A stretch of DNA of 43,137 nt, taken from contig JANQOA010000092.1 in NCBI GenBank assembly GCA_028279305.1, positions 1 through 43,137 of the forward strand. The letters run 5' to 3'. The notes under the pieces were generated by a model that saw only the letters and a program-made list of their open reading frames with translations, searched no databases and was not told the origin of the DNA. Numbering within the stretch: the stretch's first letter is position 1; each line of letters opens with the position of its first letter. The translations under genes were made by a program, and so were the position numbers. Of the stretch, positions 7,915 to 14,796 are shown one piece after another. This DNA comes from Pseudomonadales bacterium. GTDB lineage: Bacteria; Pseudomonadota; Gammaproteobacteria; Pseudomonadales; Azotimanducaceae.

Positions 7915-7955
7915 CGGGTGCTCCGAACTGCTACCCGCACCAGCTCTCAAGCTGG
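7915..7955 (+). terminator. Hairpins after the dioxygenase-like gene
   Basis: CGGGT (7915-7919) can pair with ACCCG (7933-7937), and CCAGCT (7940-7945) with AGCTGG (7950-7955) across a 4-base loop. Neither stem has a following U-run, so the terminator reading is tentative. Confidence 0.3.
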
Positions 7956-7995
7956 AGTCTAGTGGGATGGACATGATGCTAAGGAACTTAAGGCT

Positions 7996-8565
7996 TTGAA
8001 CATCTGCGTATTTGCCGGGTCGAGTTTTGGCGCCAAGCCTATGTACAAAGCCGCAGCGGAATCGCTTGGGCGGGAGCTGGCCCGGCGTGGGCTGGGTGTT
8101 GTTTACGGCGGCGCTACGGTGGGGCTTATGGGTACGCTCGCTGACGCTGCGCTTGACGAGGGTGGCAGGGTGATTGGAGTGATCCCGCAAGCCCTCGCAG
8201 ATATAGAAATCTCACATCAAGGTTTAACCGAGCTAGTTGTCGTGCAGTCTATGCATGAGCGAAGAGCACACATGAGCGATCTTTCGGATGGATTCATTGT
8301 GCTGCCCGGGGGGATAGGCAGTTTAGAGGAAGCGTTCGAGGTCTTAACCTGGTCGCAGCTTGGCATCCACTCAAAGGCCATCGGCCTGTTGAATGTTGAC
8401 GGCTTCTACGACGGGTTGGAAACGTTCCTTGATCATCTTGTACGCGAAGCGTTTGTGAAGCCCATGCACCGCAAAATACTACTGTCTGATGCGGATCCCT
8501 GCAGGCTGGTGGACCAGGTGCTTGCGGCTGAAATTACGGTGGCTGGTAAATGGATTGATCCATGA
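7996..8565 (+). CDS. LOG-family nucleoside 5'-monophosphate phosphoribohydrolase
   Basis: This 189-residue protein belongs to the LOG (Lonely Guy) family, which cleaves the N-glycosidic bond of nucleoside 5'-monophosphates, in some members releasing cytokinin-like bases. Markers are the N-terminal Rossmann strand ICVFAGSSFG, the loop VYGGATVGLMG, the MHERRAHM helix, and the signature LPGGIGSLEEAFEVLTW, the family PGGxGTxxE with Ser for Thr. The start is TTG 7996. The neighbours do not fix the substrate; in bacteria these enzymes often act in general nucleotide turnover. Confidence 0.9.
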   Translation: MNICVFAGSSFGAKPMYKAAAESLGRELARRGLGVVYGGATVGLMGTLADAALDEGGRVIGVIPQALADIEISHQGLTELVVVQSMHERRAHMSDLSDGFIVLPGGIGSLEEAFEVLTWSQLGIHSKAIGLLNVDGFYDGLETFLDHLVREAFVKPMHRKILLSDADPCRLVDQVLAAEITVAGKWIDP

Positions 8566-8581
8566 CGCTTTTGTTGGTCGG

Positions 8582-8725
8582 ATGAGTAAGGATGGCGCCC
8601 TCATGGACGGTGGGCACCGAATTTGCAAAGCGCTCAAACAGGGACATACTCACATCAAAGCGGTTCATTTTGCGCAAACGCCGGAACCAAGTGATCGCAT
8701 CCAACTCGACGTCTCAAAAGGGTAG
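8582..8725 (+). pseudogene. Fragment of a ParB/sulfiredoxin-fold protein (C-terminal half)
   Basis: A 47-codon frame from ATG 8582 reads LMDGGHRICKALKQGHTHIKAVHF, which matches the DGxHR-containing half of small ParB/sulfiredoxin-fold proteins. The expected N-terminal half is missing: upstream of the ATG the same frame only shadows the end of the LOG gene. The fragment overlaps the start of the GFA gene in another frame. I read it as a remnant left by a deletion at the LOG junction; a genuine mini-protein is the less likely alternative. Confidence 0.5.
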
Positions 8726-9113
8726 ATGCCTGTGCGGGCGAGTGACATTTTCTGTCTCCGCCGCCCCGCTGGGTGTAGGCAACTGCCATTGCCGTTCATG
8801 CCAGCGGGCGACGGGCGCGCCTTTCTTCACGGAAGCGGTTTTTCCGTATGAAGCGCTGACCATTCAAGGCGATCTTATGCAGCACACCTCCATTGCAGAC
8901 AGCGGGGCGAATGCTCACCGGGCATTCTGCCCACACTGCGGTGCCCTGATGATTGCTTACGGTGACAACCCCGAAATCGTTGCCGTCTCAGTTTCTGCCT
9001 TTGATGATCCCTCACCGTACGCGCCTCAGCTAGATATCTGGCTATCCGAGGCGCAACCTTGGGTTCGATTGGACCCAAACACCGTGAAACATGAGAAGAG
9101 CCCAAAAGCATGA
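8691..9113 (+). CDS. GFA-family zinc protein (glutathione-dependent formaldehyde-activating-like)
   Basis: From GTG 8691 the protein is about 140 residues, the normal GFA length; the frame stays open further upstream but that part has no family features. All zinc-binding cysteine pairs are present: GRCLCGRVTF, GNCHCRSCQRATG and AFCPHCGALM. GFA proteins bind two zinc ions; the founding member was proposed to bind formaldehyde and glutathione, but most members have no proven reaction. It is the only GFA gene in the left half of the window; five more lie at 35-43 kb. Confidence 0.85.
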   Translation: MIASNSTSQKGRCLCGRVTFSVSAAPLGVGNCHCRSCQRATGAPFFTEAVFPYEALTIQGDLMQHTSIADSGANAHRAFCPHCGALMIAYGDNPEIVAVSVSAFDDPSPYAPQLDIWLSEAQPWVRLDPNTVKHEKSPKA

Positions 9114-9153
9114 ACAATCCATTCGCTCATGAATTGGTCGCTGCAGCAACTTC

Positions 9154-9627
9154 ATGCTGCTGTTTCTGAAAAACCTGCTGTTTACCATCTTGGTTCCCGG
9201 CACGGTTGCGGTATTTGTGCCTGTTTTTGTCTTCGCTCATGACCACACAGGGTTGACCTTAAATACCCTGGCAGGTGGATTGCTGCTGACCATTGGCGGG
9301 GCCATCTATATGTGGTGCCTGTGGGACTTTGCGTCGTTCGGGCGCGCGACCCCGGCGCCTGTGGATCCACCCAAGCACCTGGTCATGCGCGGCCTGTACG
9401 CATACACGCGCAATCCGATGTATGTAGGGGTTTTGGCAACAATACTTGGCTGGGCGGTATTTTTTGGCGCTTGGCCAATTGCCGTTTATGGGCTGTGCGT
9501 TGCGGCCGGCTTCCATCTCTTTGTGGTGTTCTATGAAGAACCCCATTTGAGACAGGTGTTTGGTTCGAGTTATGAAGAATACTGCCTGCAGGTTCGCCGT
9601 TGGTTGCCCTTACGCCCTGGCCCCTGA
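9154..9627 (+). CDS. Isoprenylcysteine carboxyl methyltransferase-family membrane protein
   Basis: The 157-residue protein has about four hydrophobic segments and the C-terminal signature of the ICMT/PEMT fold: HLVMRGLYAYTRNPMYVGVL (the RNPMY motif), then FYEEPHLRQVFGSSYEEYCLQVRRWLP. In this family the C-terminal part binds S-adenosylmethionine at the membrane surface and methylates an unknown lipid, quinone or cysteine acceptor. ATG 9154 opens directly into the first membrane segment. It converges with the BLUF gene, eight bases away. Confidence 0.85.
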   Translation: MLLFLKNLLFTILVPGTVAVFVPVFVFAHDHTGLTLNTLAGGLLLTIGGAIYMWCLWDFASFGRATPAPVDPPKHLVMRGLYAYTRNPMYVGVLATILGWAVFFGAWPIAVYGLCVAAGFHLFVVFYEEPHLRQVFGSSYEEYCLQVRRWLPLRPGP

Positions 9628-9635
9628 CTACCTGT

Positions 9636-10064
9636 TCAAACTCGCCACCGGCCCTCTTTGAACGCCAACAGCGCTTTGCGGGCGGCGGCATCGTCAGCTT
9701 CCGTCTGCCTTCGATAGCCGTGTTGAAGAAAGTGGTGAAATCCTTCGGGCACCTCTTCCAGGCTATCCGCCCGCTTGTACCCCATGGACCATTGCTCAAA
9801 TGCTCTCGCGTCAACCGTTGTGCGTAGAACAATGTTTGCATCTTTGTGCCGGCTGTCCTTGCTGACTTTATCGAATAGCGACTCCACTGCCGCTTCCTCC
9901 CCTTCCAACACCTGGATAAAGCTGCCCTCGTGATAGAGGAGCATGCCCGTTACGCCAAGAGCGCCGTTGTTTTCTCTTGCAGAACTCAGAATTTCGTCAA
10001 GCGCCTGAACATCCATATCCACGGCGGCTCGGCTGACGTAGACTAACTGATAAATCACACTCAT
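9636..10064 (-). CDS. BLUF-domain blue-light photoreceptor
   Basis: The 142-residue protein is a stand-alone BLUF domain that should bind FAD and sense blue light. The key residues have the right spacing: Tyr9 (LVYVSRA), Asn33 (NNGALGVTG), Gln51 (SFIQVLEGE), and Trp91/Met93 (WSMGY). After the core there are only two short C-terminal helices, so it must signal through a partner protein, as small BLUF proteins do. No obvious output gene (cyclase, transcription factor) is next to it; the divergent neighbour is a GNAT gene. Confidence 0.92.
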   Translation of the reverse strand: MSVIYQLVYVSRAAVDMDVQALDEILSSARENNGALGVTGMLLYHEGSFIQVLEGEEAAVESLFDKVSKDSRHKDANIVLRTTVDARAFEQWSMGYKRADSLEEVPEGFHHFLQHGYRRQTEADDAAARKALLAFKEGRWRV

Positions 10065-10114
10065 CCCTGATACGCATACTTTTGATTTATATCGGCATTT
10101 GCTCGAAGAAATTT

Positions 10115-10137
10115 AACAGGCGTTTGCGCTTCCTGTT
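10115..10137. promoter_or_regulatory. Inverted repeat in the BLUF/GNAT divergent region
   Basis: AACAGG (10115-10120) and CCTGTT (10132-10137) form a perfect six-base inverted repeat with an 11-base centre, inside the 160-base region between the divergent BLUF and GNAT starts. It could be an operator or a weak hairpin. No strong promoter boxes are visible, apart from an AT-rich TATAAA on the BLUF-coding strand near 10087-10092. Confidence 0.25.
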
Positions 10138-10224
10138 TTCATCGTCCGGTGTTCCAGCCTACACTGCGCAACACAAGCACAACCGAAAGTGACTCATCGC
10201 TGACTTTCAGGGCATCACGCGAGC

Positions 10225-10668
10225 ATGCTTCGAAAATTTGATAAATCTACAGACATTGATTTGCTGGTTGCCGGTGAAGTCGAAGCTTATTCAAGTTCTT
10301 ACCCCGGCTCCCAGGTACCGCTTGATCTTGTTACAAACCGCATCAGGTCCATTGAGCGCAGGCGGGTGAAGTGTGTTGTCCTGGACGAAGGCGGCCCCAA
10401 AGGCTATGTCATCGCAAACAGGCATATGGTTCGCGGCCGGTTCGAGATCTACGTTGAGAGCCTCTATATAGACCCGCGGTTGCGGGGCCAGGGGAAGGTG
10501 GAACTGTTGTTCAACGCCCTGATCGAACCCAGCGCTGACAGTACCATCAGCCTGGACGTTTCCGTGGTTAATCAGTCCGCGGTTGATTCGTACCAGGCGC
10601 TCGGTTTTGAGATTCAACGGTACCGGATGAAAAAGGACTTCCCACCTCGGGGGCCTGGAAGTCAATGA
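10225..10668 (+). CDS. GNAT-family N-acetyltransferase
   Basis: This 147-residue protein has the core acetyltransferase order: an early strand with KCVVLDEGGPKGYVI, the central strand IYVESLYIDPRLRGQGKVELL with the RGQGK acetyl-CoA loop, and a C-terminal AVDSYQALGFEIQRY. The substrate is unknown. The start is ATG 10225. It is divergent from the BLUF gene and could share its control region, but nothing shows that it is light-regulated. Confidence 0.8.
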   Translation: MLRKFDKSTDIDLLVAGEVEAYSSSYPGSQVPLDLVTNRIRSIERRRVKCVVLDEGGPKGYVIANRHMVRGRFEIYVESLYIDPRLRGQGKVELLFNALIEPSADSTISLDVSVVNQSAVDSYQALGFEIQRYRMKKDFPPRGPGSQ

Positions 10669-10717
10669 CCCGTTTGATTTGAGATTGATTTGGCCGGTTT
10701 AGCCACCTTTTGACAAA

Positions 10718-11407
10718 GTGCTACAGCATGTACTGACAGAACAATTCCGACTGCTCGTGTTCCGCGACGTGTCTTTTGATATCGAGCGGAGGTTCACCAC
10801 ATACTTAGCATATGTGTTGGTCGTCTCATGGCTTGTCGGAATCGGCCGCTATTGGGATCACCCCAATGCGTACGCCTGGCAGTATGCAGGGTTGGGATCG
10901 GTTGCTTATGTCTTTGTCCTCTCAATATTTCTCTACTTTGTCATCAAGCCCATTAAGCCGCCTCGTTGGTCTTACCGGATGGTGTTTGTATTCGTCGGAT
11001 TCACTTCATTGCCTGCAGTCCTTTACGCTATTCCCGTTGAGCGGTTCCTCACTTTAGACATCGCTCAGAAGGTGAACGCTTGGTTTTTGGGCATTGTCGC
11101 ATTCTGGAGAGTCGCCCTTTATGTGCGATTTCTCCGTAAAGCGGCTGGCCTGGGAAAGTTCGGGGTGTTTATAGCGGCCCTACTTCCCCTATCGGTTATT
11201 GTTGTCACCCTGTCGATCCTTAACTTGGAACATGTAATTTTTGATCTGATGGCGGGCATTAGAGACCAGGACCAATCTCAGAATGACGTTGCATATATGG
11301 TTGTGTTTTTCTTGAGCGTGTTTGCGTACATGGTATTTCCGGTTACAGCGATCTGCTACGGTATCGAGATCTTCAGAAGAAAAAAGCGGGATGCTGACTG
11401 GCCGTGA
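10718..11407 (+). CDS. Multi-pass membrane protein (Yip1-like arrangement)
   Basis: The 229-residue protein has about six hydrophobic segments spaced through the chain (near residues 30-45, 57-77, 85-105, 118-135, 145-168 and 192-215) after an amphipathic start. The layout is like bacterial Yip1-type membrane proteins, but I see no decisive motif. The start is GTG 10718. Its stop overlaps the start of the following secreted protein by four bases (GTGA), so the two are probably made together and may act on the same envelope function. Confidence 0.6.
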   Translation: MLQHVLTEQFRLLVFRDVSFDIERRFTTYLAYVLVVSWLVGIGRYWDHPNAYAWQYAGLGSVAYVFVLSIFLYFVIKPIKPPRWSYRMVFVFVGFTSLPAVLYAIPVERFLTLDIAQKVNAWFLGIVAFWRVALYVRFLRKAAGLGKFGVFIAALLPLSVIVVTLSILNLEHVIFDLMAGIRDQDQSQNDVAYMVVFFLSVFAYMVFPVTAICYGIEIFRRKKRDADWP

Positions 11408-12105
11408 TTCAACAACTCAGAACGTTGGGCGCTCTATTGCTTGTATCGGCTAGCCCGCTAGCCGCGGAGGTCTTGGAAGAAATTGTCGTGACGGCGTCTT
11501 CTGTATCCGACGGCTATTACGATATGCCGGCTATTACGCTTAAAAGAAAGGCAGACTTCCTTGTGCAGGAGATTCGCTTTGTGAACGATAGCCGCTCCCC
11601 CGATTTACGGAAGCAGGAAATAATGGGCAGTATTGGCGCTTTCCTGAAAGCGGCGAGCAGGTCCAAGGGTATAGAACTTTCTTACGGCGAGGGTTTTCTC
11701 CTGCCGATCGATCTCTCCGATGACTCCCTTCAGCTCATCAATGATCGAAACAGGGTTGATACAAACTATGTGGACGTTTACGTCAAATCATCCGTCACTG
11801 GGGCCAGATCGGTTAAGGCGCAGATATCGCTCTTGCGGGGGTTCATTGCGGAGCAAAAACTGGTGGGCCGCACTGAAATTGAGCCCAGGGGTGATGTGGG
11901 CCTTAGTATCGTGGGTCCCGAACAGTACCGCTATGAGATCCTCAGGCAGATAACAGAAGAAAACAGGCGCATCCGCGAAATTGTCGGCGCGGATTGTGCA
12001 ATAACGGTGGGAGGTCTTGAAGGCCGCGTATCCTGGGAAAGAACCAGCATCGACGAACTTACGCTCTACATTCCATACGGCACAGAAATAAAGTGTGGTG
12101 AATGA
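11404..12105 (+). CDS. Secreted protein with TonB-receptor-like mature N-terminus
   Basis: The 233-residue protein has a signal peptide ending near PLAA, after which the mature chain begins EVLEEIVVTAS. This is close to the sequence at the mature start of many TonB-dependent receptors (TonB-box region), but no plug or barrel follows. Instead there is a periplasmic-size domain of about 200 residues with recognisable stretches ADFLVQEIRFVNDSR, IELSYGEGFLLPI and ELTLYIPYGTE. I believe similar conserved hypothetical proteins occur in other gammaproteobacteria, but I know no function. It is translationally coupled to the upstream membrane protein; an orphan ExbD gene follows about 670 bases later. 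Confidence 0.65.
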   Translation: MIQQLRTLGALLLVSASPLAAEVLEEIVVTASSVSDGYYDMPAITLKRKADFLVQEIRFVNDSRSPDLRKQEIMGSIGAFLKAASRSKGIELSYGEGFLLPIDLSDDSLQLINDRNRVDTNYVDVYVKSSVTGARSVKAQISLLRGFIAEQKLVGRTEIEPRGDVGLSIVGPEQYRYEILRQITEENRRIREIVGADCAITVGGLEGRVSWERTSIDELTLYIPYGTEIKCGE

Positions 12106-12189
12106 TAAGCCCTCCGATTTCAGGTTGCGGATGCCTGGAACAGCCATGCGCTGCCCATTGGTGACTGATTGAGTCGCGTCAATACATTG

Positions 12190-12226
12190 TTGACACATGT
12201 AAATGATATGTTTACATTAGTAAACA
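12190..12226 (+). promoter_or_regulatory. Promoter with overlapping palindromic operator
   Basis: A perfect -35 box TTGACA (12190-12195) is followed after 17 bases by a -10-like TACATT (12213-12218). Overlapping them are three half-sites of one motif: ATGTAAA (12197-12203), TGTTTAC (12209-12215) and GTAAACA (12220-12226). The last two make a perfect palindrome with a 4-base centre, and the first pairs with TTTACAT at 12211-12217. This looks like an operator for a dimeric repressor that would block the -10 region, probably the HTH protein encoded immediately downstream. Confidence 0.65.
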
Positions 12227-12251
12227 AATGATTGACGCGCGAGAATATCCG

Positions 12252-12671
12252 ATGGCTGAGTCAAAACCGATCAAAATGGATCTTATGGGCGCCGACCAAC
12301 ATTGCAGTTTTTGTGCTAAATCGAGGCATGAAGTCAAAGCCCTCGTCGCCGGGCCGGGTGTGTTCATATGCAATGAGTGTACTGAGGCAGCGAATGGGTA
12401 TATAGAGAAACATCAGAGCTTATCTGAGAAGGAAGCGGCGGTTCTGGCAGACACTGCTCAAGATCAGATGATGGCATACCTGGCGAGCAAACCCCCGGAA
12501 GAGTTGTTGGAAGGTCTGGTGAACGTCGAGAGGACGCGCATTTGTATCGATAATCACCAACAGAGCCTTGTTGATCTACTCCGATCGAAACGCATTCCCT
12601 GGGTAGAAATTGGCAGTGTTTTAGGGGTTACAAGACAGGCGGCGTGGCAGCGTTTCGGCGCAGCAGGCTAG
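12252..12671 (+). CDS. ClpX-type zinc finger protein with C-terminal helix-turn-helix
   Basis: From ATG 12252 the 139-residue protein has an N-terminal ClpX-like C4 zinc-binding domain (Cys18, Cys21, Cys40, Cys43; HCSFCAKS and FICNEC) without any AAA+ module. At residues 115-135 it has a helix-turn-helix-like segment [21 protein letters not shown]. In ClpX this zinc domain dimerises and binds substrates or adaptors; here it may serve dimerisation of a DNA-binding protein. An in-frame ATG at 12228 abuts the operator and would leave almost no leader, so the later ATG is preferred. The upstream palindromes suggest autoregulation. Confidence 0.8.
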   Translation: MAESKPIKMDLMGADQHCSFCAKSRHEVKALVAGPGVFICNECTEAANGYIEKHQSLSEKEAAVLADTAQDQMMAYLASKPPEELLEGLVNVERTRICIDNHQQSLVDLLRSKRIPWVEIGSVLGVTRQAAWQRFGAAG

Positions 12672-12724
12672 GCGCGCCTATATCTGTCTTGGCGGAAAAA
12701 TGGACTAATGCTACTTTTGTAGCA
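12669..12724 (+). repeat. Palindrome and hairpin after the zinc finger/HTH gene
   Basis: TAGGCGCGCCTA (12669-12680) is a perfect 12-base palindrome that begins on the stop codon. About 30 bases later TGCTAC (12709-12714) pairs with GTAGCA (12719-12724) across a TTTT loop. They could end the transcript or serve as binding sites; no U-run follows either. Confidence 0.35.
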
Positions 12725-12771
12725 CTAAGTCAAGAGATGAAGTACCATATGAAACACTGCGCTGTGGGAGA

Positions 12772-13173
12772 ATGCAGATGCGGGTCACCAGAGCTGAGCC
12801 GGAGAGCAGGGTAAATCTAACGCCGATGTTGGATGTAGTGTTTATCATGCTTATTTTCTTTGTTGTCACATCAACGTTTATCAGAGAAGTAGGGATAGAC
12901 GCGTCCGCTCCAGAGCCTGCGGTTACACCGCCGCCCGACCAGACAGACAAAAACATACTCGTCAGGATTGAAGCCAACGACCAATTAGTCGTCGACAACC
13001 GCTTTTCTGACCCGCGCGCTGTCAAAGCGCATCTGCTGCGGTTGCACGCCGAACGCCCCAAGGCGGCAGTGGTAATCGATGCGCATCCAAACTCGTCGAC
13101 CGGAGCGCTGGTGCTGGTTATGGACAACGCGCGGGCGATAGGTGCGGAGGTAAACTTCTCCTCATGGCGCTAG
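12772..13173 (+). CDS. ExbD/TolR-family biopolymer transport protein (orphan)
   Basis: The 133-residue protein has the ExbD/TolR layout: a short cytoplasmic N-terminus, one membrane segment with the conserved proton-path aspartate (NLTPMLDVVFIMLIFF, Asp21), and a periplasmic domain with the typical VRIEANDQLVVDN and ALVLVMDNARAIGAEVNF. ExbD works with ExbB and TonB to energise outer-membrane transport. No ExbB or TonB gene is adjacent, so it must use partners encoded elsewhere or belong to another motor. The start is ATG 12772; an earlier start is not supported. Confidence 0.9.
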   Translation: MQMRVTRAEPESRVNLTPMLDVVFIMLIFFVVTSTFIREVGIDASAPEPAVTPPPDQTDKNILVRIEANDQLVVDNRFSDPRAVKAHLLRLHAERPKAAVVIDAHPNSSTGALVLVMDNARAIGAEVNFSSWR

Positions 13174-13180
13174 GCGGTCG

Positions 13181-13525
13181 GTGAGCCTGCACAAAACACT
13201 CTCAGTTTACTCCAGCACCACGGTTGTTATTGTGGTCGGCCTGGTTCATTACCTCCTCACCAAGCCCGCTAAGTTTCTCCGCGAACAGTTCTCCGACTCC
13301 GGCGCTGAACTGCCTGCACTGACCAGGATGATGTTTCCGGATTCCGCTTACTACTGGATTATTCCCGGCATTGCCCTGGTGTTGGTTGTGCTGAACGTCT
13401 TAAAGGTGGTGCCAAAAGGTGTTGCCGTTTTGATCTCCGGCCTGTTAACAATTGTGAGTATTGTCCTGTTTATCGTGGGTATGTACTTGCCCATCTATCG
13501 GCTCGGTTCGTTTGTCGGCGGCTAG
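13181..13525 (+). CDS. Small three-segment membrane protein
   Basis: I do not recognise this family. The 114-residue protein has a hydrophobic segment near residues 12-27, a soluble loop, and two more hydrophobic segments near 58-75 and 80-103. It starts with GTG seven bases after the ExbD stop, so the two are very likely co-transcribed, and it may be a partner of the orphan ExbD. That functional link is inference from position alone. Confidence 0.6.
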   Translation: MSLHKTLSVYSSTTVVIVVGLVHYLLTKPAKFLREQFSDSGAELPALTRMMFPDSAYYWIIPGIALVLVVLNVLKVVPKGVAVLISGLLTIVSIVLFIVGMYLPIYRLGSFVGG

Positions 13526-13542
13526 TCATTGAATAAGCCCGA

Positions 13543-13896
13543 ATGAAACAAATTCACCAGAGCCAATTCATACACCTTGTGAAGCATCGGTGGCCTGAGC
13601 TTACCCAGGACATCAATGCTGAGGAGAACCTCATTCACTTTCAGGTAAAACACATCAGAAACCTCATTCAGAGTTTTATAAACTCTCACTACAAGCAAGA
13701 CTTGGTTAAGTCGTTAGCTTTTCTTGAACATGTCTACGTTAACGGCAACAAAGATGTGCGGAATGCCATCGACGTCAGCATCATAGAAGAGTTGGAATTC
13801 AGCGACCGCGGCAAGCTCTCCAGACGTTGGGCCTGGGAGCATGTTCCGCCCAAACTTAAGGAACTTTACGTCGCGTTTCATGGAAAGATGGATTAG
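13543..13896 (+). CDS. DUF7674-like hypothetical protein
   Basis: The 117-residue soluble, helical protein resembles DUF7674-type small proteins, as in HIRNLIQSFINSHYK, LAFLEHVYVNGNKDVRNAI and the C-terminal PPKLKELYVAF. Such proteins look like immunity or regulatory helical-repeat proteins, but I know of no function. ATG 13543 is used. Three bases separate its stop from the kinase-like gene. Confidence 0.5.
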   Translation: MKQIHQSQFIHLVKHRWPELTQDINAEENLIHFQVKHIRNLIQSFINSHYKQDLVKSLAFLEHVYVNGNKDVRNAIDVSIIEELEFSDRGKLSRRWAWEHVPPKLKELYVAFHGKMD

Positions 13897-13899
13897 ACG

Positions 13900-14478
13900 G
13901 TGCGTATCCACATTACCGGCAACGCCGGCGCAGGCAAAACCACTCTGGCGAAAGATATCGCCCGAACTCGCGGCTTACCCGTTCACCACCTGGATAAAGT
14001 GGTGTGGGCGCCGAATTGGACAAAACCGGGCGAAGCAGAACGGAACGCGAAAATCGCGGACCTCGTTGCGCAGCCGGATTGGATTATCGAAGGTGTCTCC
14101 GAAATCGTCCGCCGCAATGCGGACATCGTTGTTGTACTCACAACACCCACCTACAAATGTTTATACAGATGCATTGCCCGTTGTTTTAGGGTCGGCTTCA
14201 AAACCAGGGATGAACTGCCGCGGAACTGTCCGGAGATTGCGATTTTATTCCGTGCGATAAAGATTGTTTTGAAATTTCAGGAGCGTATCGGTAACCAACT
14301 GCTTTTGGAGGCAAAGGGCAATCCGCGTTACATAGTTTGCAGGGATGGCTCGCGCGCGGTAGCCGAATTGCGCTTGGCAAGCCAGAATGTATTAGGCGGC
14401 TCGGCGGGCACCAATGACACGGCTAATATCTTCTCTTGTTGCGCCCAAAGCCAACATGCCTCTAAACAGCAAGTCTGA
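13900..14478 (+). CDS. P-loop kinase-like (adenylate kinase/FlaR-type) protein with extended tail
   Basis: The protein begins with a strand and Walker A motif GNAGAGKTT (residues 7-15), then LPVHHLDKVVWAPNW and a segment DWIIEGVSE. These are typical of the small adenylate-kinase-like proteins often called FlaR or topology modulation protein. A small-molecule or nucleotide kinase activity is likely. The last roughly 30 residues (from GGSAGTND) are cysteine- and serine-rich and lie antisense to the antitoxin remnant, so they look like read-through after loss of the native stop rather than domain sequence. The start is GTG 13900. Confidence 0.7.
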   Translation: MRIHITGNAGAGKTTLAKDIARTRGLPVHHLDKVVWAPNWTKPGEAERNAKIADLVAQPDWIIEGVSEIVRRNADIVVVLTTPTYKCLYRCIARCFRVGFKTRDELPRNCPEIAILFRAIKIVLKFQERIGNQLLLEAKGNPRYIVCRDGSRAVAELRLASQNVLGGSAGTNDTANIFSCCAQSQHASKQQV

Positions 14479-14580
14479 ACTCACAGATGGGTCTCCGGCT
14501 TCCATTTTTGCCACCCGTGATTGACTTGAGCCTATTGCTTTCACTGTCATATCTCCGCGCGCGGTCTTTGCATATCTCAA
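14392..14580 (-). pseudogene. XRE/HigA-type antitoxin remnant (N-terminus lost)
   Basis: The second half of a HigA-like helix-turn-helix antitoxin is readable: IGSSQSRVAKMEAGDPSVSSDLLFRGMLALGA. The expected N-terminal 40-50 residues, including the first HTH helices, are absent, and the first dozen codons of the frame do not fit the family. The fragment starts where the toxin remnant ends (about 14541-14546), but in another frame, which points to a deletion that joined the two genes. It is probably not functional. Confidence 0.65.
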
Positions 14581-14743
14581 TCACAGACTTGGTTGTTTTC
14601 GTAGCCTTTTTGGCAAACACCTCAAGTATCAATATCGCGTCTTCATCTACTCGATAAACTATTCGCCAAGTTTTGTTCTCGTCAACAATTCTAAGCTCAT
14701 GACATCTTCGGCCTATAGATGGCATGGGTCTCGAGTGAGGCAT
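14462..14743 (-). pseudogene. RelE/HigB-type toxin remnant
   Basis: The frame contains most of a RelE/ParE-superfamily (HigB-like) toxin: MPHSRPMPSIGRRCHELRI, KTWRIVYRVDEDAILILEVFAKK and SVIEICKDRARRYD. Family-like sequence continues upstream of the ATG in the same frame (SLLQKGQSIG) to about 14796, where the next plus-strand gene begins, so the true N-terminus is lost. After RARRYD (about 14546) the frame runs into antitoxin DNA read out of frame and ends at 14462. Both ends are therefore damaged; such toxins cleave mRNA on the ribosome when intact. Confidence 0.65.
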
Positions 14744-14796
14744 TCCAATTGATTGGCCTTTTTGTAGTAAACTCAGTGTAAGACGGTAATATTCTG

